DNA from: Maniola hyperantus
Lineage: Eukaryota > Arthropoda > Insecta > Lepidoptera > Nymphalidae
Assembly (NCBI RefSeq): GCF_902806685.2
Contig: NC_048541.1
Coordinates: forward strand, 6,445,465 to 6,509,464
Direction: 5' to 3'
Length of the DNA stretch: 64,000 bases
This document shows positions 24,737 through 37,216 of this stretch, in pieces (position 1 is the stretch's first letter; every line of letters starts with the position of its first letter). The notes beneath the pieces were generated by a model. The model did not search any database. It was not told the DNA's origin and worked only from the letters and a program-made list of their open reading frames with translations. Both the position numbers and the translations under genes were made by a program.

Positions 24737-26561
24737 CAGTAATTGGAAGGTTTTCCAGCGTAGGCTGTACAAAGAGGCTACAAAAGGGCGAGGAGCGCGA
24801 AACGCCGCCGCGAGGCAAGCCATTCATAATATTGTAATAACGGCTTCCACCAGCAGTTATTCCGTGCTTAAACGTTTTACTGCGGTCATTATCTACCCGC
24901 TGAAAGGATATGCAGGCGATAAATTGCGGAGTGTTACCTACGTACGTACAACACTTATCTCGCGATCTACCAGCGTCTTATAACGGAAGTAATTTATTAG
25001 TGTATAATTGATATTTTGACACAGTTATGAATATTATATTTAATACTTCATATTTTACCAAGTTATCTGTTTTAACCTTTTTTAAAGACGTCTTTTATAC
25101 ATTTTTATTTATTACGAGTAACGCTTAAATAATTTAAATTATAATAATAAGGTGCAATTCGTATTTCTCTTATATTAATTCACCTTTTGATAAGGAGCTT
25201 ATGATGTTATATGATAACAATTTTAATGCGATAGTAGACTAAAAAGCTTCAAAATAATATCTAACTTAGGTAGGTATAGCTTCGTTTTAATTTGAGCATA
25301 ACCTATCTGCCCGATCTTTATCGGTTTATCTAACTGATATCTCAATGCAGCGAACATAAAGGGGGCGCGCCTTCCTTTAGCAATAAAGAGACCATTTAAT
25401 CGAAGCTTATCTGCCCGGAAGCATTCATTAGATGATTGCACCATTACTACTGGACTCTTTTCTGCCAACTCCGCCTGGTTGGGGTAATGTTACTGAGTAG
25501 ATATGAAAATCCTTTCAAGAATATAAACTAGAGGTAACTTTTAAATTTTTCTGAACGATAATTCCTTGATTATTTTTACTCTAGGTAGATGCGGTGTATG
25601 TACGTACATTAGGTAAGTATGTTATATAATAATTGCAAATCAAGTTTAAAATATATTGAATGTTAGGTTTTCAATTTTACAATTATGTATTTATTAGAAG
25701 TCAGGCTTAAAAGTATTTAAACAAAAGTAACTGAATCGTCGCAAGCGGAAGCTAGGTAAAAGTTTAGCTATCTATATTATGATTATACCTGAATTTGTTG
25801 TAACCTGTAAATATTTTTCTTAATTTAATAAATTGGAAAAAAAATGTATTAATATTTTAAGTTACATTTATGTATGGCAATAGTTAGAAGTCAGTCTTTA
25901 TTTACACAATTTCTTGACTTTTTCTATTGAACCACCAACAGAATTATACAAAAAAAATTAGATTATTCCAATCCTAGGTGCGAAGTTATTATATAATTGA
26001 AATTATTGGCGGCTCCATCATGTAAATCTAGACAGATAAGTCGTGCGTAACAATTTAGAACTAACATCTTATGAAAGAATTATTTTGTTTCGACATTTAC
26101 AATTTTTCTATTAACTCGAAAATACCAAGTACCAAATAGGTATGTGAACTCCGTGTTCCAACTCCTCACCATGACGCTCCAGGAGTAAGTATAACTGCCA
26201 ACTTAAACCGCGAAATGTTATGCGTTGATATAGTGGGTAACATAAAACTTTTAGCTCAAAAGATTTTATACTAATTACGTGTTTCCTTGTTAATATAATT
26301 AATTAACTTTAAATGACCGTAAATCAAATAACGTTTGTAAGAGCTCTAGAAATACTCGCATAAATGAGAAAGAAATGAAACACGCGTTTAACACCCATGG
26401 GGTGTATAGTCCTAAATCAACACGCGGGAGTAGCATGCCTCCGTAAATGCTACTGTAAATAATCTCACGTGAATAAATACAGAAAACACTCGAATATAAT
26501 CATTGTGTTTCCGCTTTAATGGGAATCGTAGCTTCCGTTGTAAAGTTTTATTGTTAGACTA
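24735..26561. other. Intergenic stretch with a GC-richer island
   Basis: 24760-24965 (GGCGAGGAGCGCGAAACGCC, TTTTACTGCGGTCATTATC) is non-repetitive; the remainder is AT-rich and unrecognised. Confidence 0.4.
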
Positions 26562-26768
26562 GCTGATGCCCGCGACTTCGTCCGCGTGGATTTACGTTTT
26601 TCGAAATCCCGCGGGAACTCTTTGATTTTCCGGGATAAAAAGTAGCTTATGTCTTAATCCAGGGTATAATCTATTTCCATTCCAAATTTCAGCCAAATCC
26701 GTCCAGTAGTTTTTGCGTGATTGAGTAACAAACATCCGAACATCCACACTTTCACATTTATAGTATTA
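26562..26768 (-). mobile_element. Helitron-like element, reversed
   Basis: CTAGCTGATGCCCGCGACTT and CGTCCGCGTGGATTTACG at the left, CCGGGATAAAAAGTAGCTTA core, and CACACTTTCACATTTATAGT at the right. Well preserved. Confidence 0.8.
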
Positions 26769-26769
26769 C

Positions 26770-26965
26770 TAGCTGCCCCGGCGAACTTCGTACCGCCTAA
26801 CAGTCGATTAATTTTTCAGGCAATTTTTAAAATTTTTCTCTCCGTAAGACCCATCCTCGTACTTCAAGAAATATAATAAAAAAAGAATTAGCGAAATCGG
26901 TTCAGCTGTTCTCGAGATTTGCGATGAGTAACACATTTAGCGATTCATTTTTATATTATAGAAGA
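26770..26965 (-). mobile_element. Second Helitron-like type, reversed, abutting the previous copy
   Basis: Opens ACTAGCTGCCCCGGCGAACT, has AGCGAAATCGGTTCAGCTGT and ends with CATTTTTATATTATAGAAGA. Its end block differs (CCGGCGAACTTCG) but its layout is the same; it lies directly against the copy at 26.6 kb. Confidence 0.6.
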
Positions 26966-27159
26966 TTAGGATTAGGATTAATAAAACAATATCCATATCC
27001 ATCCATATCAATTTTTTTTGCATTATAGGTTTGGGCTTGACAGTCATGCTTTAAAAAAGCAATGATGAGGTCTAAGTTGTAGCTTGCCTAGATGATGCCT
27101 ATTTACTCTTGCCTTGAAAGTAGGCTAAGTTATACGTGGTAGGAAACACGGACGCCGGA

Positions 27160-27300
27160 AGAGTATTTACTTAAATATAATAGTCTAATGTTGTGAATGA
27201 GAAATTGTGTGTCTATCTGTCTGTCTATTAGCTTTTCACGGCCCATCTGTTTAACCGCTTTTGACGATATTTGGTACAGATATAGCATTTTTAATTTAAA
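27160..27300 (+). mobile_element. Helitron-like 5' fragment
   Basis: Has TGAATGAGAAATTGTGTGTC, a CTGT tract, TAGCTTTTCACGGCCCATCT and ATTTGGTACAGATATAGCAT, then stops; no hairpin end. Confidence 0.55.
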
Positions 27301-27402
27301 AAAACCTAGTATGTACCTACCTAATATAGTCCTTAATCTAAGGCTAATATTGACATTGAACGCGATCTTCAGTTTCAAGTTTTCACGCAAAACTTATGGG
27401 CT

Positions 27403-27575
27403 GATTACACCTACCGAGTAGTGAAGCGAGACAGTAAAATGTCACTCGGCCGAGACAGTGCTGTGGTGGCCGTTTACACGTATTTCGAAATTGCGCCGAG
27501 CACTCACAAGTGTTTATACCAACCGAGTACTCGGCCGAGGACACTGACTCGCCACTGTACTCGTTAGGTGTAATC
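27403..27575. mobile_element. MITE with GATTACACCTA ends
   Basis: GATTACACCTACCGAGTA at the left and TACTCGTTAGGTGTAATC at the right form 18-bp inverted ends with one mismatch, extended imperfectly inward. The interior contains CACTCGGCCGAG and ACTCGGCCGAGG, themselves inversely related. Confidence 0.8.
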
Positions 27576-27870
27576 GTACCATTACACTCGCGCAGGCACA
27601 CCGCTACATTCTGTGCTCGTAACATTACGTAAAATAAAATTGATATATTGATAACAGCAACATAAGGTGAACTCAAAAATTGGTGCATAGCGGAGTCACG
27701 GCACCGCGGCCGGCAGGTGGCTTAAATTACCGCATTTGTTACACGTTTACACGAAACTGTATCAATATTTCATACGGATTTACACCGCCTATCCCGCCGC
27801 TTGCATTTTGCTGTCCTAAAAATACGCAACTCGACAATTGCATTCGTATTCAAGTTTATAACCACTGTTT

Positions 27871-28312
27871 TTAGGGTTCCGTACCTCAAAAGGAAAAACG
27901 GAACCCTTATAGGATCACTTTGTTGTCTGTCTGTCAGTCTGTCTGTCTGTCCGTCTGTCTGTCAAGAAACCTACAGGATACTTCCCGTTGATCTAGAATC
28001 ATGAAATCTGGCAGGTAGGTAGATCTTATAGCTGACATTTGGGGAAAAATCTGAAAACCGTGAATTTAGGGTTAGATCACACAAAAAAAATTGTGGTCAT
28101 GAAACTAATAATTAGTATTTTCAACTTTCGAAGTGAGATAATTATATCAAGTGGGGTATCATATGAAAGGTCTTCACCTGTACATTCTAAAACAGATTTT
28201 TATTTATTTTATGCATCATAGTTTTTGAATTATCGTGCAAAATGTCGAAAAAATACGACTGTAGTACGGAACCCTCATTGCGAGAGCCCGACTCGCACTT
28301 GGCTGGTTTTTT
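27871..28312 (+). mobile_element. GTGCGAGTC-family repeat, near full length
   Basis: Same order of blocks as the 19.2 kb copy, including GGAACCCTTATAGGATCACT, the TGTC tract and GAGCCCGACTCGCACTTGGC. The short open frames over it are chance. Confidence 0.8.
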
Positions 28313-29142
28313 TGAATAATTACAAATACAATTTGCGGTAAGTATGGGGATAATATTATCTTACTTGATATCATAATATTATCGATGGCTTGGTTATATT
28401 GCACTAACTATACAAGTATCGATTTTAGGAGAGCTGTTTAAAGTTCAAATATTATGACTACTTACCACACGACATCTTTTCCCGCGACATCGTCGGTGTA
28501 GATTAAGGTTTTCAAAGATCCCGTTGATCTTTATGATATATGATATATTGTATATTGTTTGCATTGTTTTTGCTTCTATATAATCATTGATTGTTCCCAT
28601 ACGGAGTACGTATGGTGCCCCATAATAACATAAAGATGTCAACGCACATTCGCTGCGCTTCGCGACACGGTGCGGCGCGACGCGGACGGCAAATATAGTT
28701 TTATAATATGAGTTTGTATTTAGCAAAATGCACTTGAGAGACGCGGCGCAGGGGTGGAAAATATAGTTTATATGAGTTTGTATGGAGCAAGGCGCTGCCG
28801 CGTTGCGAAAATGCGTTTGGACCTTAATATCGTATTAAGTACCTACTTATTTATAACATCAGTACCTACTGAGAAATAAATCCAAAAGCTTTTTCAGTTA
28901 TTTTCTGTAAGTGGAGACCAAACTATTATTACCGCACTGAATCCTCACAATGACAACTCACTCAAACGCAAACGCGAACTACTCGTATTTCCATAAGAAA
29001 GGCATTTGCGAAAGTTTTTCAATTTTAAAGTGACGCAGGTATGATGGGAAACTTTAGCTTGGGACGCACCATTTCTGCGGTTTTGTTCTCGTTCACTTTG
29101 TATTATTACATCATAAACGAATTTCAACCACTTAAATTGCCG
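28313..29142. other. Stretch between two repeats, GC-rich block at 28620-28830
   Basis: Two related halves around 28690-28730 and 28755-28800 (AATATAGTTT...ATGAGTTTGTAT...GC, with CGCGGCGCAGG-like blocks) suggest an old MITE or duplicated repeat. Not classified. Confidence 0.4.
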
Positions 29143-29544
29143 TTTTTAGGGTTTCGTACCTCTGTCTGTCTGTCCGTCTGTCCGTCTGTCCGTCTGTCCA
29201 TCTGTGTGTCGTATGTGTCAAGAAAACCTATACGGTACTTACCGTGAGTTAGAATCATGAAATTTGGCAGGTAGATAGGTCTTATAGCACAAGTGAAGGA
29301 ATAAATCTGAAAACCATGAATTTGTGGTTGCATCATACAAAAAAATTAAAATGTGCAAATAATTAATATTTTCAATTTTCAAAGTACTTGAATGAAAGGG
29401 CTTTATCTGTATATTCTAAAACAGATTTTTATATATTTTTATGCATAATCGTTTTTGATTTATCGTGCAAAATGTGGATAAAAATACCCAAGTAGGTATG
29501 GAACCCTCAGTACGCGAGTCTGACTCGCACTTGGCCTGTTTTTT
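29143..29544 (+). mobile_element. GTGCGAGTC-family repeat, diverged
   Basis: Starts TTTTTAGGGTTTCGTACCTC, lacks part of the head before the TGTCCG tract, keeps TAGAATCATGAAATTTGGCA and ends GTCTGACTCGCACTTGGCC. Confidence 0.75.
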
Positions 29545-30292
29545 GTAAATAAAAGTACACCATTTTAAGACGAATGACATGTATGATTTAAGATGGAACG
29601 TATCAATCAACTAAGCTAAATTAAATGGATATTTAACCAAAACTTAATTACATATAACTTTCATATTTATACCTATATCTGTCCTAAATAGCTTTAATTA
29701 CTTCGAAAACTCTATAGATGGTTTTATCACATTTCCAAGATATTTTAAAACAAGAGAAATATTTTTCTGCGAACAGATTTTTCTTAAAATGATAGGTTTA
29801 GTGGCAAGTCTGGGGGCACGGCACATTATGCAGCATCACGCAGGGATTAGGGGGGATTGTTTCCTAAAACAGGATCGGGTGGCAACAGTGCCTGTATTAA
29901 ACGAGAATCACACCCGAGCACTTGCCAGTAATCACGTCGAATCGTATCAAAAAGAGCCCCTTTTATTCCCATTATTAAGAAAAGTAAATTTTTGTCACAC
30001 CTACCCACCTACCCGATTTTGTCCTGATATTTTCAAAACTTTTATTAGTGTTACTTTAGTTGCCGCTTTATTCAGCAGCGTTATAATACTCAATAATTAA
30101 TATAATTTTCTGCTTGTTAGTCTTGTACTTCTTTTTCCATTTCTTTCTCTCTCTTTTCTCAGAGCAATTTAAGAGATTTATGCCAGCACGTGGCGGGCGC
30201 GGGCCGTGCCACGTACGACGCGCGGACGAGGCGCGGATTCAAAACATCACGAACATTTTATATGAAGCAGTTTATATTTTTACTATATTATA
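29545..30292. other. Intergenic stretch with open but unrecognised patches
   Basis: 29789-30100 is open on the plus strand (MIGLVASLGARHIMQHHAGI start), without family features. 30185-30240 is very GC-rich (GCCAGCACGTGGCGGGCGCG). Neither could be supported as an exon. Confidence 0.35.
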
Positions 30293-30517
30293 TACTAGAT
30301 GATGCCCGCGACTTCGTCCGCATGGATTTAGGTTTTTAAAAACCCCATGGGAACTCTTTGATTTTCCGGGATAAAAAGTAGTCTATGTCCTTCCCCAGGA
30401 TGCAAGCTATCTCTGTATCAAATTTTGTCAAAATCGGTTGAACTGATGGGCCGTGAAAGACTAGCAGACAGACAGACAGATAGACACACTTTTGCATTTA
30501 TAATATTAGTATGGATT
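30293..30517 (-). mobile_element. Helitron-like element, reversed
   Basis: ACTAGATGATGCCCGCGACT, GTCCGCATGGATTTAGG, CAAAATCGGTTGAACTGATG, a CAGA tract and TTTTGCATTTATAATATTAG. Well preserved. Confidence 0.8.
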
Positions 30518-30604
30518 GTCATATTATACCTACTTCTTCATATTTTTGCTTGGAGTAAGTAACCCGGGCGAAACTGAGGCGGGTGAACAAGTTGCTCTTT
30601 TGTA

Positions 30605-30771
30605 TTAAGTCCCGCAAATTGCTAATGCTCGTGGCCGCCATTTTAGCGACGTCAGCACTAGACTAAAGTTTGGAGCTGACGGTATATTTTTATTTTGGCT
30701 GGCGTCAAAATGACGTCATTTCGATGTTAATGAGACATGGTTCCAGCGCAATAGCAATTTGCGGGACTTAT
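30605..30771. mobile_element. MITE with AAGTCCCGCAAATTGCTA ends, CRE-bearing
   Basis: Terminal inverted repeats AAGTCCCGCAAATTGCTA / TAGCAATTTGCGGGACTT flank about 130 bp, with TA on both outer sides, as for a Tc1/mariner-type target site. TGACGTCA (30711-30718) and GACGTCAG (about 30649) lie inside. A second copy is at 48.5 kb. Confidence 0.85.
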
Positions 30772-31139
30772 ACCAGATTGAGTATGTACCTCACTGCCTA
30801 TAGGTTTTAAAAAACCTTGGTCTATACTCTATATCTCTGCGTCAAGCTTCATTAAACACCACTGAAGAGATCGATCTCTTCACAACGACGTCCCTATCTA
30901 TCTAAAGTGGCCTCGTGTCCCTCGAGGCTCACACTTATCAGCTCAATAAAAACTTCTATGGAAACATTCCGTCACATCCAATATGATTTCATTGCTGTTC
31001 ATGAACTAGCAAAAGATGCGAACACTGTTTTATCAAATCTGTTTCAAGGTTTTCTGCTTTGAAAGGAGATGAGTCAGAACTAAAAACAGTTTTTTTTTTC
31101 AGCTATTTTTATTTTCTCTTTAATTGACGACTAGTGGTA

Positions 31140-31310
31140 CCTATTACGATTAATGAGATAGAGTCCACTGAGAGCGAGACGGAATGAACAGACGGACGGA
31201 CAGACGGATGGATGCGGTCGGACAAACGGACGGACTGACAGCGAAGGCATATCAGTAATAGGGTCCCGTTGGCATTCTCCGGGTATGGAACCCTAAAAAT
31301 GGCAGTTTAA
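31140..31310 (-). mobile_element. Related repeat, reversed fragment
   Basis: ACGGACGGAC-type tract followed by AGTAATAGGGTCCCGTTGGC and TATGGAACCCTAAAAATGGC: the reversed head of the family near 36.1 kb. Confidence 0.55.
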
Positions 31311-31894
31311 TCTGGACCTACATCTAAATAAAAACCTTTTTTTTTGCTGTAAGACGGCTTATTCAAACAGCCTATGGCATGTCATCACTTAAGTGTATTT
31401 TTCCTAAAAACTGAAAACCTAGCACGGCTTTTATCTAAGTTAAGTGCACTTTCAAAATTAGTCTTTTAAAATTTATTGCCAATAAACCACAGTGCTTTTA
31501 ATATTTATAAAGGGAGCAAAAAGCTTGTCAACGTATAATTAATTGATATATGCAAAATATTCCGGTGTAACATACAACCCCCGAAATAACCGCATTATTC
31601 ATTCATAAAGACGACGCAAGAGCTATCCTGTGTAGCGGTGATATTAGTTCGTTTGTGCTGTCAACTACCTACTAAATTATATAAAACTGGTTACTGACTT
31701 AATTAAGATTTGAATGGATACACAGCAACTCTGTTAAGAAAACAAACGTATAGTCAAATCCAAACAATTTTTTAAATCACTAAATTTTTATGATACTATG
31801 ATATCAAATAATAATTGACTTACACTATTGACTTATAACTAAGTACCATAATAATATAGTAAATATTATAATCAATATAAATTTCTAATTTGAT

Positions 31895-32150
31895 AGCGGT
31901 GACAGCCTAGTGGTTAAGACATCTGCCTTCTTTTCGGGAGTTCGGGATTCGATCCCGGGCACGCACCACTAAATTGTTTTTTTAAAGGATTAAATATCAC
32001 TTGCTTTAACGGTGAAGGAAAACATCGTGAGGAAACCTGAGTTCTTCATATTCTCAAAAGTGTGTGAAGTCTGCCAGCGTGGCAGACTATGGCCTAAACC
32101 CTAGTCACTCTGAGAGGAGACCCGTGCTCAGTAGTGGGCCGGCCGGCCTA
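31895..32150 (+). mobile_element. Second tRNA-headed SINE family, near full length
   Basis: The head reads AGCCTAGTGGTTAAGAC (A box) and GGGATTCGATCCCGGGC (B box); the body contains TTGCTTTAACGGTGAAGGAA and GTGTGTGAAGTCTGCCA and the copy ends near GTAGTGGGCCGGCCGG. Other copies, mostly reversed, are near 10.9, 16.5, 43.7 and 51.2 kb. The two control boxes show RNA polymerase III ancestry. Confidence 0.85.
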
Positions 32151-32374
32151 CCGAAATATGCTCTACCAAATTTCACGGATTAGATAAGAGTAGGTATAGG
32201 TAGATAGGTACCTAGAAATAACCTAGGTGATAGGAGTCGATTTGAAAAATGAATTCTTCAGAGCTTAGCTTTTAATTTTCTTTTAACCCTAAACTTTTTG
32301 CTAAAAATTATAATAGAGAATTTATAAAATCAAAATCAAATCAATCAATTATTTTAATATGACTTTATCAAATT

Positions 32375-32445
32375 AAACAGCACTAATCGGATATAGTGCT
32401 AGGCCGTATAAATTATTAAGTAGGTATACGTACGGCCTAGCGCAT
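32375..32445. repeat. Small palindrome with GCTAGGCCGTA arms
   Basis: GTGCTAGGCCGTA and TACGGCCTAGCGC pair across a loop of about 35 bp. Probably the core of another small MITE. Confidence 0.55.
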
Positions 32446-32471
32446 TTTAAGCTTTTTGTTTAACAAAATAA

Positions 32472-32639
32472 TGGGGCCGATTCTCTTGTACACAATCTCT
32501 AAACTAAACTAAAATGACACGTCTAAATCTATTGCTATCCCTGTTATCCCATAATGTTGCTTGCCGAAAAGGATAGCACTAGATTTAGACGTCTTAATTT
32601 AGTTTATTTTAGAGATTGTGCACAAGAGAATCGGCCCCA
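32472..32639. mobile_element. MITE with TGGGGCCGATTCTCTTGT ends
   Basis: 32-bp inverted ends (32472-32503 and 32608-32639) differ at one position; similarity continues inward through the ACGTCTAAATCTA / TAGATTTAGACGT blocks. No coding frame. Confidence 0.85.
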
Positions 32640-33024
32640 CTATCTAGGTATAAACGTTTGGATGCAAACTTGTATAAGTTAGGCAAAGGTTAAATCTAAT
32701 TTAAGCGTCTGACAGCTGGGTCAACAATGACAGTGATATACAAACAGAGACGAAATGGTTCGTTTTAGTTTGGTTTTAAGATTTTCGAAAGTAATCTATC
32801 ATATGAAAAATTTCTACAGTTTCTACGAAACGCCGCAGTTCTATAAGATACACCTAGTGAAAATGTAAAATGTTTGGTCACCTCATAAGCAAAAGAATCT
32901 TAGTTAATAAGCCAATTATCTGTTTGAGATCATTCGAGATTATTCATTAGGCACTATTATACATGATACGTAAATTTTTTAAATAGGTATCGTTTCGATT
33001 CGCTGCGAATGTGAATCAACCCCA

Positions 33025-33171
33025 GGCCCACTTACACAACGCCACTTCCGATTTATGATTTAGTTATATTTTTTTAATTGCTGTCACTTTTTGGTAACCG
33101 CTTTATGCTATTGCCAAAAAGCGACAGCATTTTTAATTATATCAATTTAACGGTCCTTGTGCTAGTGGGTC
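33025..33171. mobile_element. MITE with GGCCCACTTACACAA ends
   Basis: The outer ends GGCCCACTTACACAA and TTGTGCTAGTGGGTC are inverted with two mismatches. A strong inner stem pairs GCTGTCACTTTTTGG with CCAAAAAGCGACAGC. Confidence 0.75.
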
Positions 33172-34939
33172 TAAGTCTCTACACCTTAAATCAAGAATAA
33201 TTTAATAGTACTTCGTGAAAACACAGTACTTTTCAACACACGATTAAATCTCAATAACATCAACCCTTGCCCCTATTCAACCCGCAAAAGTTTCCCAAAG
33301 CTAATCGAGTTGATTGTTCCAACTAATACGTTGCGACATGGCCACAACGCATACATTTTTAACTAAATTACGCGAAGGTGCCAGTTAATGATGCTGTTAA
33401 CTGGAATTCATAATAAAGTGGGACTCAGCTGTATCTGGAGCATATCCGAGTTATGTCCCGCGCGAGACAGGCGCCTGATTAAAAATGTAGCGCTTCAAAA
33501 CGAAGCGGATTCGGCACCAGCGTCGCTGGCGCACGATACTTCCAGTCCCGTTATAAACCTGGAACCGCGTGGTTCACTACGTCATTCACGTAAACGTCAT
33601 ACTAAAATATTTCGACGGAGTACGATGTTGTGTTTTAAAGTGGACAATAAATAGACATTGATCTAATGGCGTTAAATATTATTAAAACAAGTGTCACTCA
33701 GAAGAAAAGATTGTAAGCAACGTTCGTTCCGACAAAGTGGTTACCCGATCAAAGTGATTTCCAGCTTACTACTTCCTCATAAAAACATAGCAAATTGTGA
33801 AGCTTATTCGATTTTTGTTGAATGAAAATAGGACACAGCCAATTTACCTACTTTCGTTTGGACTATTAATGCGGCTTGGAGTCACTTTATTTTTAAACAG
33901 GCGGCGTCAGATCGATCGGGGCGCGGAAATTCATAAAACAAAACCGTAGCTCGCAAAAGGCGGGAATGCAGCAAGCATCGGTATTTTATTTAGGTAGGTG
34001 GAAAGCACAGCGATATTCGTTCTATTTTCGCACTATATCGTTTATTACGAGGACCAACGGCTGCGGACACCCCGCACGGGAATCGCACGGGCCACTCTAC
34101 CGCCTGATATTATATTCTAGAGCACGCCCGCCTTACCTCGCTCGTACTAGATATTTCGAGTGTTGCTTCTAGCACCTATGAATTTATCTAGTCTCAGTCA
34201 CATCACCCGCCCGGTGCAGCCGTCTACAACGTTAACAAAAGCCTATCGCTGCTATAACTCAATTCACGGCGCGCCAAATTCGGTTCTCACTCTAATTAGG
34301 TCAAAGCCATTTGAATGTGCACTTGATTGTATCCACGTTTATGTGACGTTAGGTCTACCTTAAATGTAAACAAACAGAATAACAAGTATTTTGGCTTTTG
34401 CAAGTTGAATCTGATTACCAATTTTGATATACAGAATAACATACTCGGAGTAGCTTAAAACGTAATGTTTGGACTTATCGGTTTCATGGGATCAACGACA
34501 TTTGCCTATGGATATATTCACTTTTGAAGTGCCGGCCATTGTACTGCCGTGAAAAGCGCCAACGACAAAGGCAGTGACAGACCTCGCAGCTTACATATGC
34601 ATCTAAGTAACATAGGTATACATACGATACTCACACGTAAATTTTAAATTATTAAAGGATTCTTTGAAAGAACATCGTCCATACAAAGAAGACCGTTTTA
34701 GTAAATACCTACTCGTTGATTTAAACAATTGTATGATAAGTAGGTACATACATTTACTTTTACAAACTTTAAATATTGCATAATACATTCTTAAGCATAC
34801 AAAAAAAACTGTATGCCTACTTTATTACAATTGGTTTAGTGTTACCGACATCAGATAAGTTTCAAAGCTATGATCATTCAGAATTCAGGGCAGTGAGAGT
34901 CCTTTTGGAAATCCAAGCTCTCATTTGTCTTCTTCTTTA
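33172..34939. other. Intergenic stretch with mixed-composition patches
   Basis: 33390-33620 and 33890-34350 have fairly balanced base content and no visible repeat, against AT-rich surroundings. No domain or splice pattern was recognised in any frame. Confidence 0.35.
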
Positions 34940-35109
34940 ATATATAAACACACAAAAAATGTTTCTACTGTTGTCCGTTCTAGACTTTGTAACCATCCAA
35001 CCGATGTGCCCCAAATCGGTTTCATTAGAAAAGCAATAATGCGAAGATGGTTTAGAGTGAGATTTTTAGATTTTTTTGCGTAGTAGCACACGCCGGGAAT
35101 CCGCTAGTT
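34940..35109 (+). mobile_element. Repeat with GCCGGGAATCCGCTAGTT end
   Basis: TAATATATAAACACACAAAA head, TGTAACCATCCAACCGATGT core and a CGCTAGTT end suggest a third Helitron-like or related type, seen once here. Confidence 0.45.
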
Positions 35110-35244
35110 CAAAATAAGTGATGTAATGGTGATCCATTTTGATAATGTAAGTACCTATTACGTACGACAATGTAACAAATAAACCAAACAGTAATTTATT
35201 CTCACTTGGATAATAATTAATCTGCATCAGACCACTGATTGCAT

Positions 35245-35480
35245 CCTACTAATATTATAAATGTGAAAGTGTGGATGTTTGGATGTTTGGATGTTCGGAT
35301 GTTTGTTACTCAATCACGCAAAAACGGCTGAACGTATTTGGATGAAATTTGGAATGGAGATATATTATACCCTGGATGAACACATAAGCTACTTTTTATC
35401 CCGGAAAATCAAAGAGTTCCCGCGGGATTTTGAAAAATGTAAATCCACGCGGACGAAGTCGCGGGCATCAGCTAGTAAAA
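35245..35480 (+). mobile_element. Helitron-like element
   Basis: ACTAATATTATAAATGTGAA head, four TGTTTGGA-like units, CTCAATCACGCAAAAACGGC, TTTTTATCCCGGAAAATCAA and CGCGGACGAAGTCGCGGGCA hairpin then TCAGCTAGT. Well preserved. Confidence 0.8.
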
Positions 35481-36044
35481 CATAAAAATAGAAAATTCAT
35501 TGCTTTTAAAAACATCTGTCAGGTAAAATAACTGGCTGAAATGAAAAAAGCATCAGTGGGCAGGTTGCACAAGTGCAGATCGTGGTCAGAATAGATTGGT
35601 CACTGTACCTATGTCCACTCAATACGTATTGCATTATTATGTATGACTCCATATTGGGAAATATTGCGGTGTAACCTAAAATAAAACGTTTGCTTAAAAG
35701 TGAACCTACCTTGTTTACTAAACTTTACTTAATACAATATATATTTTCTATCAACACTTTACTTTTCACATCTTACAGGAGAATGTAAAATTTTCTGTCG
35801 TATTGTTTTAAGTTTCGCAACGCCCCTAACTGCAATTAAACACAACATTACCAGAAAATATCGTGCTTTTAAACTGTAAAGGGAAATTTTCTGCAGTACT
35901 ACAGTATTATTAACGGCACTCGGGACTATTTAAGAAGCATTTACGAAAAGATCGTGTAGCAGCCTTACAGGTTTTCATTACCGTCTGCGGCTCACTCGCC
36001 GCCTGCCGCGGTGTTCATTGTTCGTTAACTTCCGTACACTGTTT

Positions 36045-36325
36045 TTCCTGGGTTCCGTACTCGAAGGGTACAAACGGAACCCTATTACTAAGCCTCCGGT
36101 GTCCGTCCGTCCATACGTCTGTCTGTCAGCGGGCTGTCTCTCATGAACCGTAATAGGTAGAGAGTTGAAATTTTCACAGAATGTGTATAATTCTTTTGCC
36201 GGTATAACAACAAATAATGTAAATTTCAAAATGGCCGCCATGAATATGAATAAAAATACAAAGTGTCATTTCTTATACGATGGTACGAAACCCTTTGTGA
36301 GAGTCCGACTCGCACTTGACCAATA
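36045..36325 (+). mobile_element. Related repeat with GGCCGCCAT block and GTGCGAGTC-like end
   Basis: Runs from GGGTTCCGTACTCGAAGGGT through TGAACCGTAATAGGTAGAG and AAATGGCCGCCATG to GAGTCCGACTCGCACTTGAC, so it shares its last block with the commoner family in this window. Confidence 0.65.
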
Positions 36326-37080
36326 ATTTTTCTATTCTATGTATGCACCAATACCTAATTTTATTATTAGTAGATCACATAAATATTAAAATAAATAAGC
36401 TTTAAATGCATGTTTGATAGATAGAAAAGGGTATTACGGAGAAACGCGTATAAGCAACGCGATTTTCCCAGCGCTTCAGAAAATCTAGGTTTTTCTCTCG
36501 TTTCATGATTTCATTGTACGTTTGCGGTAACAAGGTCCTATGAGCCGTTTTCAGTGCGGCCCTTTACGCATTTCAGCTAGAAGCTACTTGTTTACCTTTT
36601 AGTTCAATTAAGGAAAAATTGATTATAGGGACCTACCTAGGTACGTATTTATAATATATTTCGATATGTTTAGTTAATCTAAATTAATTTTCATTTTTCA
36701 TTTTTCAATCAGGTTCATTATTTATGAGACAGCTTTAAAAAACGAATTTGGCTACAAGTTCGTGTTTAAAGTCCCTAAACATCGTTTATGGTATACCTAC
36801 CTACTCAAGAACGTTCTTCTCCTTCTCTTCTTCTTAGTTTATTTGGCTGCTTTTTGTTGCTCTTTTACAGTAGGTACAATTTACGTTGTCGCGTAGATTG
36901 GAGAAAAAAGGTCTTCGAAAGAAGAAGATTTTCGAAAATCCAGGTTTCTGGTCTACCCTACCTACTCATTAGTCGCTATTCGCTTGTCGCCGTATTCATT
37001 AGCGCACTGCACTTTATTCCGTGTCGTGTTTAACTTTTTTGCTTCCAATGTATTGTACGTAGCTCGTAGGTATATTATGT
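36326..37080. other. Intergenic stretch, nothing recognised
   Basis: AT-rich with a pyrimidine-rich tract at 36805-36860. No gene supported. Confidence 0.4.
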
Positions 37081-37216
37081 TCGCGACAGGACGACATGAT
37101 AATCGGGGTATGAGGCGAGGGGACGCCCCGCACACCCGCACGTCACCCGCGCTCGCCCGCGCCGATTTAGCCTGGGGGCTGTGCGGATGTGCGTGGCGTT
37201 CCCACCCCGATTGCCT
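37081..37216. mobile_element. GC-rich palindromic MITE (CGCGACAGG type), truncated
   Basis: Interior ATCGGGGTATGAGGCGAGGG, GGACGCCCCGCACACCCGCA and the reverse half CCCACCCCGATTGCC; the right terminal part is missing. The open frame over it is a by-product. Confidence 0.75.

Noticed and set aside
29789..30100. 103-residue plus-strand open frame
   Set aside because: No domain, signal peptide or splice context; composition could equally be a non-coding conserved patch.
31895..31967. tRNA gene
   Set aside because: Same reason: the tRNA-like head belongs to a SINE that recurs, mostly reversed, at several places.
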